DNA of 64,000 nucleotides from Volvox africanus (lineage: Eukaryota; Chlorophyta; Chlorophyceae; Chlamydomonadales; Volvocaceae): assembly GCA_030268105.1 (NCBI GenBank), contig BSDZ01000078.1, positions 4,391,001 through 4,455,000 of the forward strand, written 5' to 3'. Position numbers and translations under genes: made by a program. Shown piece after piece: positions 1-12,881 of the stretch (its first letter is position 1; each line of letters opens with the position of its first letter). The notes under the pieces are model-generated. The model was not told where the DNA came from and made no database searches. It saw only the letters and a program-made list of their open reading frames with translations.

Positions 1-3000
1 ACCCGGCATGTGCTCATTGAAGAGGTAGTCCCAGAAGCGGCGCTGCTCCGGGGGTAGTGACGCCAGCGCATACGGAGACTCTTGTTGACGAAAGTGCCGC
101 AGCCTCTCTGGTGCCAACCGCGCCATGGCCAGGATGTCGTCAATTGCGTTGTGCGTGAGCTGCGGTGATAGCAGCCGACAGTCGTTGAGGAGCTCCCATA
201 GCTGTGCCGCTCGTAGTGAGAAGCTCAGCCGGGGCAGCTTGCCGGGCAGGTGGTATGAAGGGCGCTTACTGTGGCCACAGAGAACCGGGAGGACGGTGGA
301 CGCCAGGGCAGGGTATGGCGGGGTGGGAAGGGGGGTTTTGTGAGACAGCGTTTTCTGGGTAAGGCCAGCCAATGGTAGGCCGCCGACCTAGGGCTCAGTC
401 GCGCTTACCACAGCGTGGCCCTGGCAGAAGCCCTGTTCACTGTGAACCATAAGGCAAGGGAGCGGGGTGGTGCAAATAGACAAGTGGTGCAAGTAGGCAA
501 GTGGGCTTTGGCGTTGTCAGGTGTGTCTGGGAGAAAAGGGGCGCATGGGCGCAGGTAAAGGCGGTATCAAGGACGGCTCACCAGTACTTGTCATACAGTG
601 AACGGAGCTCCGTGTTGTAGCAGAGGAGCAAGTTAGACACGGCGCGGCGGCTGACGGCGGGGTTCTCCTCCTCCTCACAGAGGTCGTCAATCTGGAGGCA
701 GTGAACAGAGTCAGATGCTTTCAGCATCAGGGCCGGAGACGGAGGCACAAGAGCATGCAACGACCGATAACAACCCGTGATGCAACAAACCGTGAAATAG
801 CGCCACGAAATCATTAAACATCAGTGACCTCTCTTCCCGCTGCTCCCTGCAGATTTCCGCCCGGTCTACACGTCTCGCACGAAACGTACACATGTGCGTC
901 GTCTTATCCCTGCACATTTGGAAGTCCGACCGTGCTGCCATGCGCCCTGCTATGCCATGCTATGCTGTGCTGTGCTATGCTTCGTTTGACTTCGCTTCCG
1001 TTTCCACTCCCACTCTCGCTCCATTTACCCATCCTTTCTAAGACTTCGACCTGTTGACAATGAGCGATACATTATTCGTATAAGGGGACAATGAGAAAGA
1101 CGAAAGACGTAATACTGCGAGACGTAATACCGGTCTCATGCCATCCCGTTTCCCATGACAGGGCCAAATCACCAAACTCGTGGTCGCCGCTACAAGCCTC
1201 ACCTGCATGACCATACCCGTGTTGCTAGGTGTGAATGTGTCCCCGGGCGCCAGCAGTGGCCGGTCCTGCGCGAACACGCCCGCCCACACCTCCCCGTTTT
1301 CAAACACAAAGCAGCCGGGGCCGTGCTTCTGGTCTCCCAACCAGTAGCCCTCATAACGGGCACCTGTGGCGTAGTACAGCACACCGTAGCCATGGCGCCG
1401 ACCGTCCTTGAAGTGGCCGTAATACCTGCGGGCCGTGGGGCGGTTAGAGGACGGCAGAGCAGAGGCATAGACAGAGGGAGCATAAGGAAATGGCCTTGTC
1501 AGAAAGCTCGTCCTTTTATTGTGCAGCTTTTGCCTGGGTCTTTGCCACCTTACGGCCAGCTACAGGTTCCCCGGGTTTGTTCTTCGCCTAATTCGTACAT
1601 TACTTAATTCATGGCACTTATTTGGTATTTACGCTTTTTAATTGCATTCAAAGGCCGCACATACGGCTGGACATACATTCTTCTCAATCTGCTCATTGAG
1701 CCCCGATGATGTCGATCAAATCGGCTTCCTAATTGGGGGTTTTGGTTCATATGGTTTTAGAAATAAATCGCCCGTGTGCGGACCCAGCATAACACTAAGT
1801 CATAGCTGGCGTGACGTCCTATTTGCGGTGCACCTGCTCAACTCCGTCGCACCTGTTGTGCATAAGAAGCTGCGCATGTGCAGGGACGCCCATCTCCCCA
1901 TCGCCGAACCATACGTGCAGCCCGGCGCCATTGGGCACATTGTTGTCCCACTCGCCACTGTACTGCTGCCGCGTCTTATGCCAGCGCATGGTGCCCAGAC
2001 CCTTCTTCTTGTCGTTCTCCCACACGCCATCGTACACGTCACCATTGTCGTATTTCATCACTCCCGAGCCGTTCTTCGTGTCATTGACCCAGTTGCCTGA
2101 AGATTAGATCCCGAGGAAAAACGGAAGCACAGTCGCATACGTGGATGTGTGATATATTTTAGGACGTCAAACGTCAATCGCTCGGACACGGAGTGAGACC
2201 TGCACCAGGGGACCTGCCGTACCTCGGTAATAGCTCGTACGAGCCGCGTTGGTGTACAAAACCCCGTGCCCGTGTCGCAGCCCGTTGTGCCACTGGCCAT
2301 CGTACACCGCAAGTGACTTGGTGAATGAAAGTCGCCCGCGGCCCTCCCGCCGCCCATTGACTACCTGACCTTCATAGCAAGCCCCCGATGGCCACGTGTA
2401 CACCTGCATGCCATACATACACACGCACAGTATACACTGGCTTACCGTATGCGGTGGAGGAACAATGTCACATACGTAAACAGCGCGTCAGGTTTCTGCT
2501 ATTACCCTAGGGTGATCTTGCGCACATAGTGAAAAGGACGCGTCCAGACGGCTGATGGGAATTTGGTGCGGTCGTGGGCTGCGGTTTGGGTCCCCAAGCG
2601 CTATTTCGAGATATGACTCAGTAGGTGAAATGCCACTGTCATGTTTGCTCTGTTTAGGCAGCCGTAAAAGTCAGGCATTCGATGGAACCCGCCGGTTAGT
2701 ATGGTCATGGATCGCTTCATGGATGTTGAAGCCTGAACTGGCCTGATGGCCGCGTTAAGCTAGCTCTTTTGATGCGACCCTGGTATCTCAAACGACTCCG
2801 GGAGAGATTGCGGAAGCTGTACTCACCCCCTTTCCGGTAAGTTTATTGTTTTGAAACTCGCCCTCATAACAAATGCCGTCAGGGAAGGTTATTTTGCCGT
2901 GGCCGTGCATTTGACCCGCGGACCAGTTGCCATCGTATGTGGCACCGCTCTTAAAGGCCACATGACCCCGGCCACTCCAGCGCCCAAGTGTATCCGCGCT

Positions 3001-3111
3001 TCCCTCATAAGAAGTGGAGGCAACCTGATCCAAAGTTGAGGGCCTTCGGTCAGGGGCCGGCTCGTAGAGAGCGGAGTCCTGGTTGCATGATACCAAGAAT
3101 TGCAACATCAT
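1..3111 (-). CDS. MORN-repeat protein, RSPH10B-like (3' end beyond window)
   Basis: Six exons join in phase: 3111-2827, 2403-2223, 2096-1853, 1425-1203, 691-582, and 268 to the window edge, about 437 residues so far. The N-terminal half carries consecutive MORN repeats with the usual Y-x-G-x-(W/F)-x-x-G-x-x-H/G-G-x-G pattern, for example YDGNWSAGQMHGHGKITF, YEGQVVNGRREGRGRL, YDGVWENDKKKGLGTM and YEGYWLGDQKHGPGCF. Behind them lies a helical region (IDDLCEEEENPAV..., LWELLNDCRLLSPQLT...) that resembles, from memory, the C-terminal half of radial spoke head 10 homolog B, a ciliary axoneme protein. The start is the first of two adjacent ATGs at 3111 and 3108; an acceptor-like site just downstream leaves room for another 5' exon. 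The gene is divergent from NHP2 across about 500 bases. The MORN call is firm and the RSPH10B assignment is an inference. Introns hold only a short TGCTA/TGCTG-rich run near 950-980. Confidence 0.8.
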
Positions 3112-3605
3112 TCAGCTACTTACCACCTCTAGGTCAGGTTCCATCGAACTCCGTCGTCAGGAGCTTGTCCTTCCAAGCCCAGTGGTTCGCATGCGCGAGC
3201 GCTCCCTTAAGCTCTAGCAGAGAAGACGGAAACTAAGTACAAAACTATATCATCCTCTACTTAGTTTTAAGTCCCTGAATGATCGCCAATGGTCCTTGCC
3301 TTACGTCGACGCTCGAAGTGCAGAACCTAAATATCGATTCGTTCTGGACCTAGTGCATCCCAACAAGATGATCATATCAATGAGATCCGATGGTTCGTTG
3401 GCAGGGAAGAAGGCAATGTGCACAATTTGGTTGACGACTGAACCGTACTCTGTACGATACTTTGTTGGTTGCACCAAGGGTGACTGTAGCCCAGACGAAG
3501 CGGACAAGCTATGGAAGGTCCAGATACTTGTGCATCGGAGTTTTTCTGTTTATTACTGTTTCAGGTTTTGTCAGCGCCGCCATCGACACCGATACATTTT
3601 TCACT
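3112..3605. promoter_or_regulatory. Shared divergent upstream region
   Basis: About 490 bases separate the start of the MORN gene (-) from the start of NHP2 (+), so both promoters and 5' leaders must lie here unless a 5' exon is missed. An open frame runs into NHP2 from upstream but contains no ATG before 3606. I see no clear core promoter motif. Confidence 0.35.
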
Positions 3606-4693
3606 ATGGGCAAATCCGACAAGACCGACACCGAGAAGGGGGAACAAGGGATCGATTATGAGACTAAAAAGAGGTTCTGCTCGGTCATAGCGAAGCCATT
3701 GGCGGACGAAAAGTTGTGCAAGAAAGTCTACAAGCTAGCAAAGAAAGCTTCCAAGCGGAAGCAGATTCGGCGAGGAGTGAAGGAGGTCGTCAAAGCTTTG
3801 CGGAAGAATACAAAAGGGTGAGTGCTGCCTAGGTCTTTTGCTTTCCGCCGCCCGCCGGCCCTCAGCGCACAGCGGCTGCTCCCCATCCTGGCGTGCATTA
3901 TCTCAAATTTTCTCTAATTAGCGCGCTCGTTTAATTAATTTAGTTCGTGTATGTAGGATATGTGTGTTGGCGGGCGACATCTCTCCCATCGACGTGCTCA
4001 CGCATATCCCCATCGTCTGCGAGGACCATAAGGTCCAATACATTTATGTGCCGTCCAAGGAGGTGAGCCGTGACGTGTAAAGGGTTTTAACCCATCGCCA
4101 TTCGGATGTGCGTGTACATGGGTCCAGCCTTCGAGCGCGGGCGCATCAGGCGTCGTGGCAATGATGGCCGTGGTAGTTTGGCAGGCTTTTCTTGGAGGCC
4201 TTCCAAAGGGACGTGGCCCACGATTTGGGGAGGAGTGGGGTTCTCGACTGTCATGGTTACAGCAACATACCAGTAATATGCTGGTACTGGCTTTATGTTC
4301 CCGGCATCACTGCCCAGATACTGGTAAACGACTGCCAGTTGCGTTGACAGATTCCTCTGCACGCATTGCCTGCTATCCTGCTTCACAACTCAGCTTCTTA
4401 CAGCATTCCCAGAAAGTGGGAAACACGCGATCAAGGACTAGCGGAGGACAGTGTTGAAAAGCCATGTCGTTCTTCTCAAGACCCAATGCCGAACCGCTCA
4501 CCTACCCAACCCACTTCCTAATTTCCCCCAGGACCTCGGTGCTGCCGCACTTAGCAAGCGGCCAACATCATGTTTACTCATTCTGCCTAAGCCTATAAAG
4601 GGCGGGGATGGTGACGAAGCGGAGGCCAAAGAGTTTGCTGAGGCATACAACGAGGTGGAGAAGAAGGTCAAATCTGCACAGGTTATCTTTTAA
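3606..4693 (+). CDS. NHP2: H/ACA ribonucleoprotein subunit NHP2
   Basis: Three exons, 3606-3817, 3957-4062 and 4532-4693, give a 159-residue protein, close to the usual 150-160. It is an L7Ae/Nhp2-family RNA-binding protein of the H/ACA snoRNP that guides pseudouridylation and takes part in rRNA processing in the nucleolus. Diagnostic pieces are the basic helix KRKQIRRGVKEVVKALRK, then ICVLAGDISPIDVLTHIP and the VPSKEDLGAA segment typical of the family. The start is the first in-frame ATG; an acidic/basic N-terminus (MGKSDKTDTEKGEQG) is usual for NHP2. Junction phases are 2 and 0. Intron 1 is AT-rich. It is divergent from the MORN gene and convergent with the J-domain gene. Confidence 0.95.
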
Positions 4694-5684
4694 GGGGTCC
4701 GTTACCAGAATACGCTGTGGTGCAGCAGCAGCTTCTTTGGGAGGTGCTATAGGTGCCGCGTTGAGGAAGGGGCACTAGGAAGTGTCAGCCTAGGTCGAAG
4801 CTGACGGCACAAGTAGCCGGGGCGGTGAAGAGCGTTTCTCTCGGGGGGGGGGCCGAAGCAGTGTATTGGAAGCTCGGAAGAGTGTACTTTTTCACATTGG
4901 ACGCTCGTTGGGCTGCTCAATCCAATATTTGTGGAAGGGGGGTCAGATGCTGCATGCAGCAGACTACCATACATGGCGACCGAAGGAAGGTGGGATGGCT
5001 AGGGACCAGGACCAGGACCTGACGCAAGTGGCAAAATTCCCAGGGAGGGACGGTGGGGTGTGGAGCAATGGCAGGCAACGTTGTGTGGTAAGGTAGCGAG
5101 GGCCTCAATGGCTTCACATCACACTTTAGCGGGCTCGGTCGCAGAGGTGCAAGGAGGTCGCATGAGAGAAGGCCTTACAGAGCCTTTGAGAAGCAGCAGT
5201 AGCAGCTGGACAGAAAGAGCGGACTAATTGAGTTTACAGTCCAGCCGCCTAGCAACGCGCTGCCACTCGCGGGGCGTTGTCCTAATGGCTTACATAGGCT
5301 ATGTTTGTCATGGAGGAAACCGCGGAGTGGTGAACAAGGAGGTCAGTAGCACAGAGGATCGACGGATGAGATGAGGGCCCTGTTCAGCGCTGTGTCAGCT
5401 GCATGGTGGCGGTAGCAGCGGCGTCATCGTGCGGGGTTGCCTTATCAGGTACGAAATTGGCAGACGCTGCTGTTGCGCTGGCTCTGGTCCGTGGAGGCCG
5501 TCAACGGGCCACAACACACTGACAGCCGATGACCGTGGTTACTTGAAGGCTGGTTACGAATGATGTTACCGCAGTCAGGTCCTCCAGGACTGGGGAGCTA
5601 GTGATGCAGCGGTGCCGGAATGTTGTTCCTCATGCCCACCTTGACAACTGATATGATGTGGTGCGAATACAGCCTGGAATTTGA
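4694..5684. other. Intergenic gap between convergent genes
   Basis: About 1 kb between the 3' ends of NHP2 (+) and the J-domain gene (-). It should hold both 3' untranslated regions. TTACA (TGTAA on the minus strand) occurs at 5290-5294, 5234-5238 and near 5174 and could end the J-domain transcript. I see no gene. Confidence 0.4.
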
Positions 5685-8600
5685 CTAAACGGCACCGCGA
5701 TCGTATGCTGAGCGGCGGCTGGGGTCTCGAAGTACAGAGTAGGCTTCTTGGGCAGTCTGGAACTGGCGGGTGCTCTCGGCCTTGCGTGCGGGGTCAGGTT
5801 GCCTGGCATATTGGGGCCACGGGTTGCCGATTGGGGTCCCGTGGCCAGTCGCGGCAGAACGGGTACAGAACAGGTTAAGGGACTGGGTTACAAAGGGAAG
5901 AGGTAACTTGACAGAACGCACGATAAGCGTACGCGTATAGCCTAGAGATGGCAGGAGGAGGCCGGGCTTGCAGCATGATGAGAATTGGAATAAGAGCCTT
6001 TGGCTGGATGAACGGGGAAGGTGTGAAAGCTGGGCAGGTTTGCAAGAAAGGGGCCCAGCAAGTGTACGAGTATCAGATGTGCACGCTGAACTTTCGACGC
6101 TGACGATGTGACAGACATGTGTTCAAATATTTTTGAACCAAAGCGTTGTTGACCTATAGCATCGCCAAACCAGTTTCCCGTTTTGGTGTCTCCGTGCCTT
6201 CAAATAAGACCACCATCAGAGCTGAGATCCGCTCTGACGAGGTGGGGCAATCGCAGAAGCGGCCAGTGCCGTAGCTGCATTGCTTTTTTTAACATGGTGC
6301 CGACACTCTTCGGACATAGCAAGTCAGATTCTAAAGCCGATCAAAGCAGTTTGTCCTTGAGCTGTAGTGAACAACATCTGTACTGAAGGATGAAGATGTC
6401 GCAACGAAAGCCTCGCCTAACGACCATCCCGTGCATAGCCGGCCATCTTTCAACATCGTTTCGTTACCCCGCAACGGCATGCTCAACCCACGCCGCTTCC
6501 CATAAGTGCCCGGTATCCCTTTTTATTTCCACAGTACCTGTCTGGGTGCCACCTGAGCGCCGCCGCCCGGAACGCCGCCTGTATCTCCTCAGTGCTGCTG
6601 TTGGGGGTAACACCCAGAATGCGGTAGTAGCCTTTAGGGTCAGACCCGGGCGCTGCACCAGTAGCGGCGCGCCCACCGCCACCGCCGGCCTGTGTAATGT
6701 AAGAGGTGGGAACAGTGGGCTTATTATAGCTGTAGAGGTTGAGAGAGAAAGGAACCATACAAATATAATTGAAAGGATGATGAGGGAATGTTACCTTTTG
6801 TTGTTGTTGTTCCCGCTGTTGTTGCTGCCACCACCAGTTGCCGCCACTGCTATCCTTACGACCCTGCCTCTGTCCTTCATGGCCGTTGCCGCGCGCGAAC
6901 CCGCCAAAGCCAAAGCCGCCATCTCGGCGATAGCTATGGCTGTCGTTCCCATCGTCGCTGTAGCTGTATCCCTGCGAATCGTCGGTATCCTGGCGTACCC
7001 ACTCATACCGCCACCACCGTTCCTGCTCTTCCTGCGCTGCATCAGGCAGCGGCCGCTGCAGCCGGGCCCGCAGGCTTAGGAAGCTAGAATGCAGCTCGGG
7101 CCACAGGCTGCAGGACACGAGACGTTATGAGGTAGAACTGCAATCAGGATACACGCAATGGAAAGCTGGCTAGAAAGCTTGAGATAGTATACGCCCCGCC
7201 CAGCAAGAGCAACCAGATTTGTTGAGCCCGAGGGATCTGAAGCAGCACGGCAAAATGCCCGCCAGGAATCTCAACAAAAGGGTTCCAACCCGGCCCATGT
7301 CACACCTTGCAGCCCCGTAGGCCAGCAGGTACGGCAGGCATACCCCCAGTAACAGTGCGGCCGACCAGCTGAAGCCACCTAGAACGCCCGTGGCAAGCAG
7401 CGCTACGGGCGCCACAGCAGCAGCGGTGGCTGCAACGCGCACCGCGTTTGGGAAAACCGGCCCAGACGTCATGCCGCTGCGAAACCCTGTGTCACGAGGG
7501 CAGGTGGCAAGAAGGGCCCGGGAAAAAACACGTACCTGATCAAAGGAAACCCCACGGGCGCTGCACGTTACCGAAGCGGGTGGACAGTCGCGGGTGGTTA
7601 CACTCCGTGAACCATTCACGTGTGCGATATGATCACCGCTAGCCTGGCCACGCGCCAAACAGATCTCCCATCGTCCTTGCCAGATCTGTTTACCTCCCCC
7701 CATCGTGATCTTGCGATGTCCCCTACCAATCAAACCTGTCAGGCGAAGGTACAGGAGCAGGCGCGTGTACGCAGGCGCGCGTACGTGTGCGTGCTCCTTC
7801 GATAGGTTTCATTGGTAGGAGGTCAGGAGGGGTTTGTATCGGTGGTACAGGTTGGTCTGGACGCTGCCCGGAGATCATCGAAAAAGCTGCCCACTGTACA
7901 CACCCACCGGCGACGTAGGTGCGCATGGACGTGCCGCGGACGCGCGTCTTGAATACGAACACGGGTGCGAAGACGGGGGTCGCTGTCAGCCCCGCCAGCT
8001 GCACATCCAACGACACCAGCCGCACTCGATCACCTCCGTAGGTACGGAGCAGCTGCTGCTCCGCGTTCCGGAGCTCTGACTGCCTGTAACCATGCAACCA
8101 ACGAATGGAGGTGTTGCCCCACCCGACTAGCAACATTGCACAGCTGCGTCATAACCCATAGCGCCATGGATGGACATAATAACGGAAACCAGCTGCGATT
8201 GACACCGTCCGTGATCATTGGATGGGGCTCTCAACTCTCAGGGATCTGGAACTGGGATGGTGCTCCTGATGTCACTGTAGGGGCTAGGCAAGGCATTATA
8301 TTTGTAGCGTATGCTCGTGCAGTGGTCGTGCTGATGACGCGTGCAGGCGTGCGTCCCGGAAGCCGAAGCGTTACCAGGATACGCAGCTGGGTATAAACGG
8401 GTCCCCCACGTCTCCTAGGCCCCCCTTCATCCGGCCTTGCAGTGCGGGACGGTGCACGTCGCACCTGACAGCCTGTCGAGCTGCTTCGACGGCTTCAGCA
8501 GGGCCCAGCCGAAACGGCACCAAGCGGTCAGGCTGCTCCTTGTCGGCAGCCCCCCGTAAGTACTCGCTGTATATTTGAGCCTGCCTGACGTACTCGCCTG

Positions 8601-9911
8601 GGCGCATGCGGCCCAGCGCAGGGTCGTTGCGGTATTTGGATCCGCCGTACACCTGCGTTTCCTGTGTCTCGGTGCTCCAGCGGCGGCTATAGCGCCAGTT
8701 GGGTACCACAGTGTGCCACGTAGTCTCCCAACGCGACTCGTAGCGGCGGGTCATGGGGTTGTAGATGCTGGCGATGTAGTCACGGCCAATCTAGGGTCGC
8801 GACGCAGGGAACCGAACGGTCGTGCCAGGTTTGATGGCGATGATGATGGTGGTGAGGACCGACGGGTGGGGTGGTAAGGGAGCGGCGTGGGGAGTAAAGG
8901 TAAGGTTGCTGGTGAATATAGCGACGGTGATATCGGGGACGGACATCTTGGGAGCTGAGTTCACGTAACCGGGAGTCTGCATGTGGCGCATAAGCCGGGA
9001 GCTTGTAAGGTGGTGGTGCAAACCATCACCGTGCCGATCGTGCCGGGTTCACCCGTCGCCCGGTCGTTAAGCACCACCTCTACTTCCGCTTCGTATATGT
9101 GCATCGAGCACTGCCAGTAACGCCCACGAGGTGGCCGTGTCTGTGTGCGGAATACAGGACTGTGTTCCTATATACTGTGCGTGTACGTGCGTATATGTCC
9201 CAGAGGGGGACTCACCGCAGGTGTCAAGTGAGACGTAGGAGGGATTGGCAGGCAGGACAGCGCAGGTACATACTTTACTGGCGAACGTACAAGTAATCAT
9301 GGTGGAAGTCGCAATAGCCATACCTGAGCCGAGTGTAGAGTCACATGGGCCTCCGTACAAATGCACCAAAACGGCAGGAGCGAGGCCTTGACGGTGGTGG
9401 CACTGGACGGCTGCGAGGTAAATAAGCCCTCGTGGTGGCGTCGCCACTCATGATCTGCCTCTTCACGGCTCAGGCTAAAGGGCAGCACGCGGCACTTGGA
9501 GGCCAACAGTTCATGGGGGCCGTTGGGAGTTCTGAAACTGGATCCAGAAGAGCTTGATGAGCTGGACGATGACAGAGGGCGGGTGAAATGGGTGGCGGAG
9601 GTGAAAGGGGAGGTGGAGGTTCGACGGGTGGGTTCGAGATGAAAGGGATTGGAGAGGAAAGAGAGGACGGATGGGGATCTGAAGTTGGTTGTAAAGGGGG
9701 TTGTAGCGGACGAGCCGGCCAGATAGACGAGAGCCGAGGTGTTCCTGCTGCTGCTGCTGCTGCTGCAGGTATGTATGAAGCGTGAATTAGAACGCAGATA
9801 TGATAGCTTGATGAGAGCTTCCCAGCGGCAGTGCAAAACGAGATGACTGAGCAGGGGCAGAGCCACGTTGCATGGACGAACGCCTGAAAAAACTGCGTGA
9901 CTAAGCTGCAT
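5685..9911 (-). CDS. Organelle-type membrane protein with C-terminal J domain
   Basis: Eight exons join in phase: 9911-9324, 9110-9030, 8790-8465, 8083-7904, 7476-7306, 7107-6795, 6689-6538 and 5802-5685, giving 642 residues. The N-terminus looks like an organelle presequence (basic, Ser-rich, few acids) and carries two poly-Ser runs. A beta-rich middle follows (SLLPFWCICTEAHVTL, then ATPVFAPVFVFKTRVRGTS), then two hydrophobic stretches (VAATAAAVAPVALLATGVLG and SAALLLGVCLPYLLAYGAA), an acidic Gln-rich linker, and a J domain at the very end: YYRILGVTPNSSTEEIQAAF, the HPD motif split by the last intron, and FQTAQEAYSVLRDPSRRSAYD. The HPD motif predicts that it stimulates an Hsp70 ATPase. The J domain sits behind the membrane segments. 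Whether it is mitochondrial or plastid is open. The J domain is certain; the N-terminal exon could hide an unseen intron. Confidence 0.87.
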
Positions 9912-10343
9912 GAGCCTTTGCGTGTTGCGTTAGTCCATGAACATCGTATATTTATATGAAGTAATCGCAAGATAGTATTGCTTGCTTCTAAAGATCCAAT
10001 ACACGCGTATATCCCGGGTACCAACAATCAATGTGCATGGGGAACTTTTATTACTTTAGCTGTACGGCTTAAGGGCACCTTTTGCGCTTCCGGTCTACAG
10101 GGCTCAGCATCACATCATTAAAACTTCAGTGTTGTTTATCTACACTTCCGATGCTTCAAGGGATTTGTGCGCCGGCCTGCTGAAGCTCCCCTCCTACCAC
10201 GTAGGCTACTTGCTTTCACGAATCAGGGTTCATTAGGACAAGAAAGGTTTGTTTTAATACCGGTAATTGACTTATTAATTCTGTAAAACTCATCAAAGTT
10301 GATAGCTGTAGGTGGAAGAACCTTTTTTCAGCATATCCTGGCA
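9912..10343. promoter_or_regulatory. Shared divergent upstream region
   Basis: About 430 bases between the starts of the J-domain gene (-) and the TVP38-family gene (+). Both are predicted organelle-targeted membrane proteins, so co-regulation from this region is possible. No specific motif is recognised. Confidence 0.35.
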
Positions 10344-12881
10344 ATGGCGCAACCACTCTTCCACCAGGGTGCTTGTCCCATGGTGAAGAGTCGGTATGGT
10401 AGTACAAAAAGGCTTTTTCTTCATTCTACTCTGCCCACCGGCCTTTGCGGGCAAGCAAGTCCACGTCCGGCATCGTTGGCCACACAGCTGGAAGAGCAAG
10501 CTTGCAGCACAAGCAGCCGCGACGTTCCATGGCAACTCAGTGAAAAGTCACTGGCAACGATGAATACGCTACGCTCTCCGTCATGCAGCAGTGTAGCTAC
10601 TTGGTATAGCCGAGCGGCAATTTTCGCTGTGGCGACGGGCTTATCGTTGGTCCTCGTCGGGTCAGCATCAGCAAATGGCGGAACGTTTACAGGAGGAGCT
10701 TTCGACTTATTCAAAGATTTACTGGTGTGTATGGGATACGTTGGACCGTTGAGCCCGCAACGGAACTTCGTGACGTCTGGCGTCACTGTCGCAGCTTCCT
10801 GCACTTGTACCACACCCATTTTTCCAATCGACCCACTTGAAGCGTCTCATGCATTTGGTATTTGCCAGGGTTTGTTCTGGGGTTATATCTCGGTTCCCGA
10901 CCTGCAGGCGCCAGCCTGCCTTTATCGCAGGCTTTCCCCCAACGGCCTCATCACTCTGTTCCCCGGCGTTCGGTCCAGTGTTTCCCTCAACCGACAATGT
11001 GCCACTGTACCTACCCTTTTGTTCATTCGCGAGCTCCATTCTGTATATCTATGGATAATTCTATACTCTATCGGCTAGGTTATAGCTCGCGGGGTACTCA
11101 TCGTAACACCCTATAGCTGTTATGGACAGCCCAAGAAGGGCACAGCGAACGGCACCTCATGTCCCAGATTCCTCCCTTTTTCCTCGCCCAACCTGCCCAA
11201 CCTGGTGCTGACCTTACGGATCCGAACCTCCCCTTGCACCACAGGACCAAGTAGAGGCCATGGGACCCGCTGGTTACCTGGTATTTGTGGCGATGGTAAT
11301 GCTGAGCGAGATGATTCCGCTCTTCCCCACCCAGCCCCTCTCGCTGGCCAGCGGGCTGCTGTTCGGGGGAAAGCAGGTGCGAAGTTCAGGAGGACGATTG
11401 GAGTTCAGAACACATTCATCTTTGGCTGTGGATATTGCGTGTCTTATGGGTGTCTTATGGTCGCTGTTTAGCTAATCACGTCTTGTGAGCTCCTGCGGTG
11501 GTCTGCGAGCTTTCAACAGCTCGGAGGCTCATGAAAAATATACTATCTAAGAGCCAAATGCGGGATGCATACTGCAGGCAGAGGTTCTCACTCCTGTCTG
11601 TGATGTGAACCGATAGATTCAAATTGTCTTGGATTCCGTGATATCGCGCTGGAAGATCCACCGCCATGGGGGGAAGGGCGAAATCACTGGGGACGCTCCT
11701 CGATGGATGGTTCGGGGCTCACTCCTTTTCCGCAAGGTCATCTGCCGTCCGCCTTGTCCTCCTGGTCCAGGGCGCTGCTTTGATGCTGCTGGGCGTAACC
11801 CTGGCCGCCGTCAACGCCTTCGTGATCTCCAGGGGCATAGGGCGCCCACTGGCGGAGAAGGTGAGGGCGAGTGGAGCTGGAAGAGTTTCGCTTATGGCAG
11901 CGCTCTACCATGCAGTTGCTCGCTTTACTGCCATGTAAAGATATGTCTCGCTTCCCGCTTTCGTGTATTACCATCTCCATGGCGGCCTTCGCCACTGACC
12001 TTCCTTCCCCGACGACCCTTATCCCGTAAGGTCATATCTATGGAGATGAGTGAGGAGACGGGAGACTCTCCCTCGGCCGCCACCCACAACGCCGTGGCTC
12101 GCAAGCTGGCGGAGGTGCAGCGCACCATTGAGACGGGGACGTTTTGGCAGCAGCTGATCGCGGTGGCGCTGCTGCGGCTGACCCCCGTAGTGCCCTTCTC
12201 CGCATCTAACTACGTGCTGGGACTGACGCCGCTGCAACTGCCCGCGTTTCTAGGGGGAACGGTGGCGGGCATGGCGGTGTGGAGCGTGCTGTACGCGTCG
12301 TTGGGCGGAGCGGGGCGCAGTCTGCTGGAGAGCGGGGTGGACATGGGGACCGTGTTTGCAGGTATGTAGATCTTAGGCGTTTCCTTGCATAGGGGCCAGT
12401 GCTTCCAGGTTAGACGCCACAAGCGTACATGGCGAGCAGCCGTATGGTTTGGGTGGTTAGTCACGTGCTCGGGGCAATACACCGGACATACACATGGTCA
12501 TGGGTGCGTGGGTGCGAGGACCGTGTGCACCGGGGCCAACAGGCATATGTTTGCACATCACCCACACGTCCAACTTTCCCGCCAACCTTATCGGCGGCGC
12601 TCGCTGACTCATTCCGTTTATTCGTCGTCCTTTCCGCAGAGCTTGCAGAGCGCTCCGGAACCTACACGCGGCCCGTACTTCTGGCAGCCGGTGGAGTGGC
12701 TGCAGCGGGGATAGTAGTATACCTGGTCAGCAAGCAGCTGGGGGCCAGGGGAGGAAGCGGAAATGATGGCGGTGGCGATGGCGGCAGCGCTAGCAGCCCA
12801 CTGACCCAGGGGCGGCGGCGAGTCAGCGGCGGCGATGACCGAGAGCTGTTGATACGGGAGGAGCAGCTTTTGCGCAAGTGA
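10344..12881 (+). CDS. Plastid-targeted TVP38/TMEM64 (DedA, SNARE-associated) family membrane protein
   Basis: Five exons, 10344-10724, 11245-11376, 11771-11860, 12031-12361 and 12640-12881, join in phase to 391 residues. The first exon is a Ser/Thr-rich, acid-poor transit-peptide-like leader followed by a hydrophobic stretch ending in ASA (IFAVATGLSLVLVGSASA). The body is a VTT/DedA domain: GPAGYLVFVAMVMLSEMIPL, then PLSLASGLLFGGKQ, ALMLLGVTLAAVNAFVISR, and the hallmark LLRLTPVVPFSASNYVLGL followed by FLGGTVAGMAVWSVLY. A last membrane helix (AAGGVAAAGIVVYLV) precedes a Gly-rich charged tail. The family comprises multi-pass proteins linked to lipid scrambling and membrane biogenesis; land plants have plastid members. 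Plastid location is inferred from the leader. The second downstream ATG at 10560 is an alternative start that would drop most of the leader. Confidence 0.9.

Noticed and set aside
6390..7079. 229-codon plus-strand open frame with hydrophobic stretches
   Set aside because: It is antisense to two exons of the J-domain gene, whose HPD motif and phase-matched junctions are decisive.
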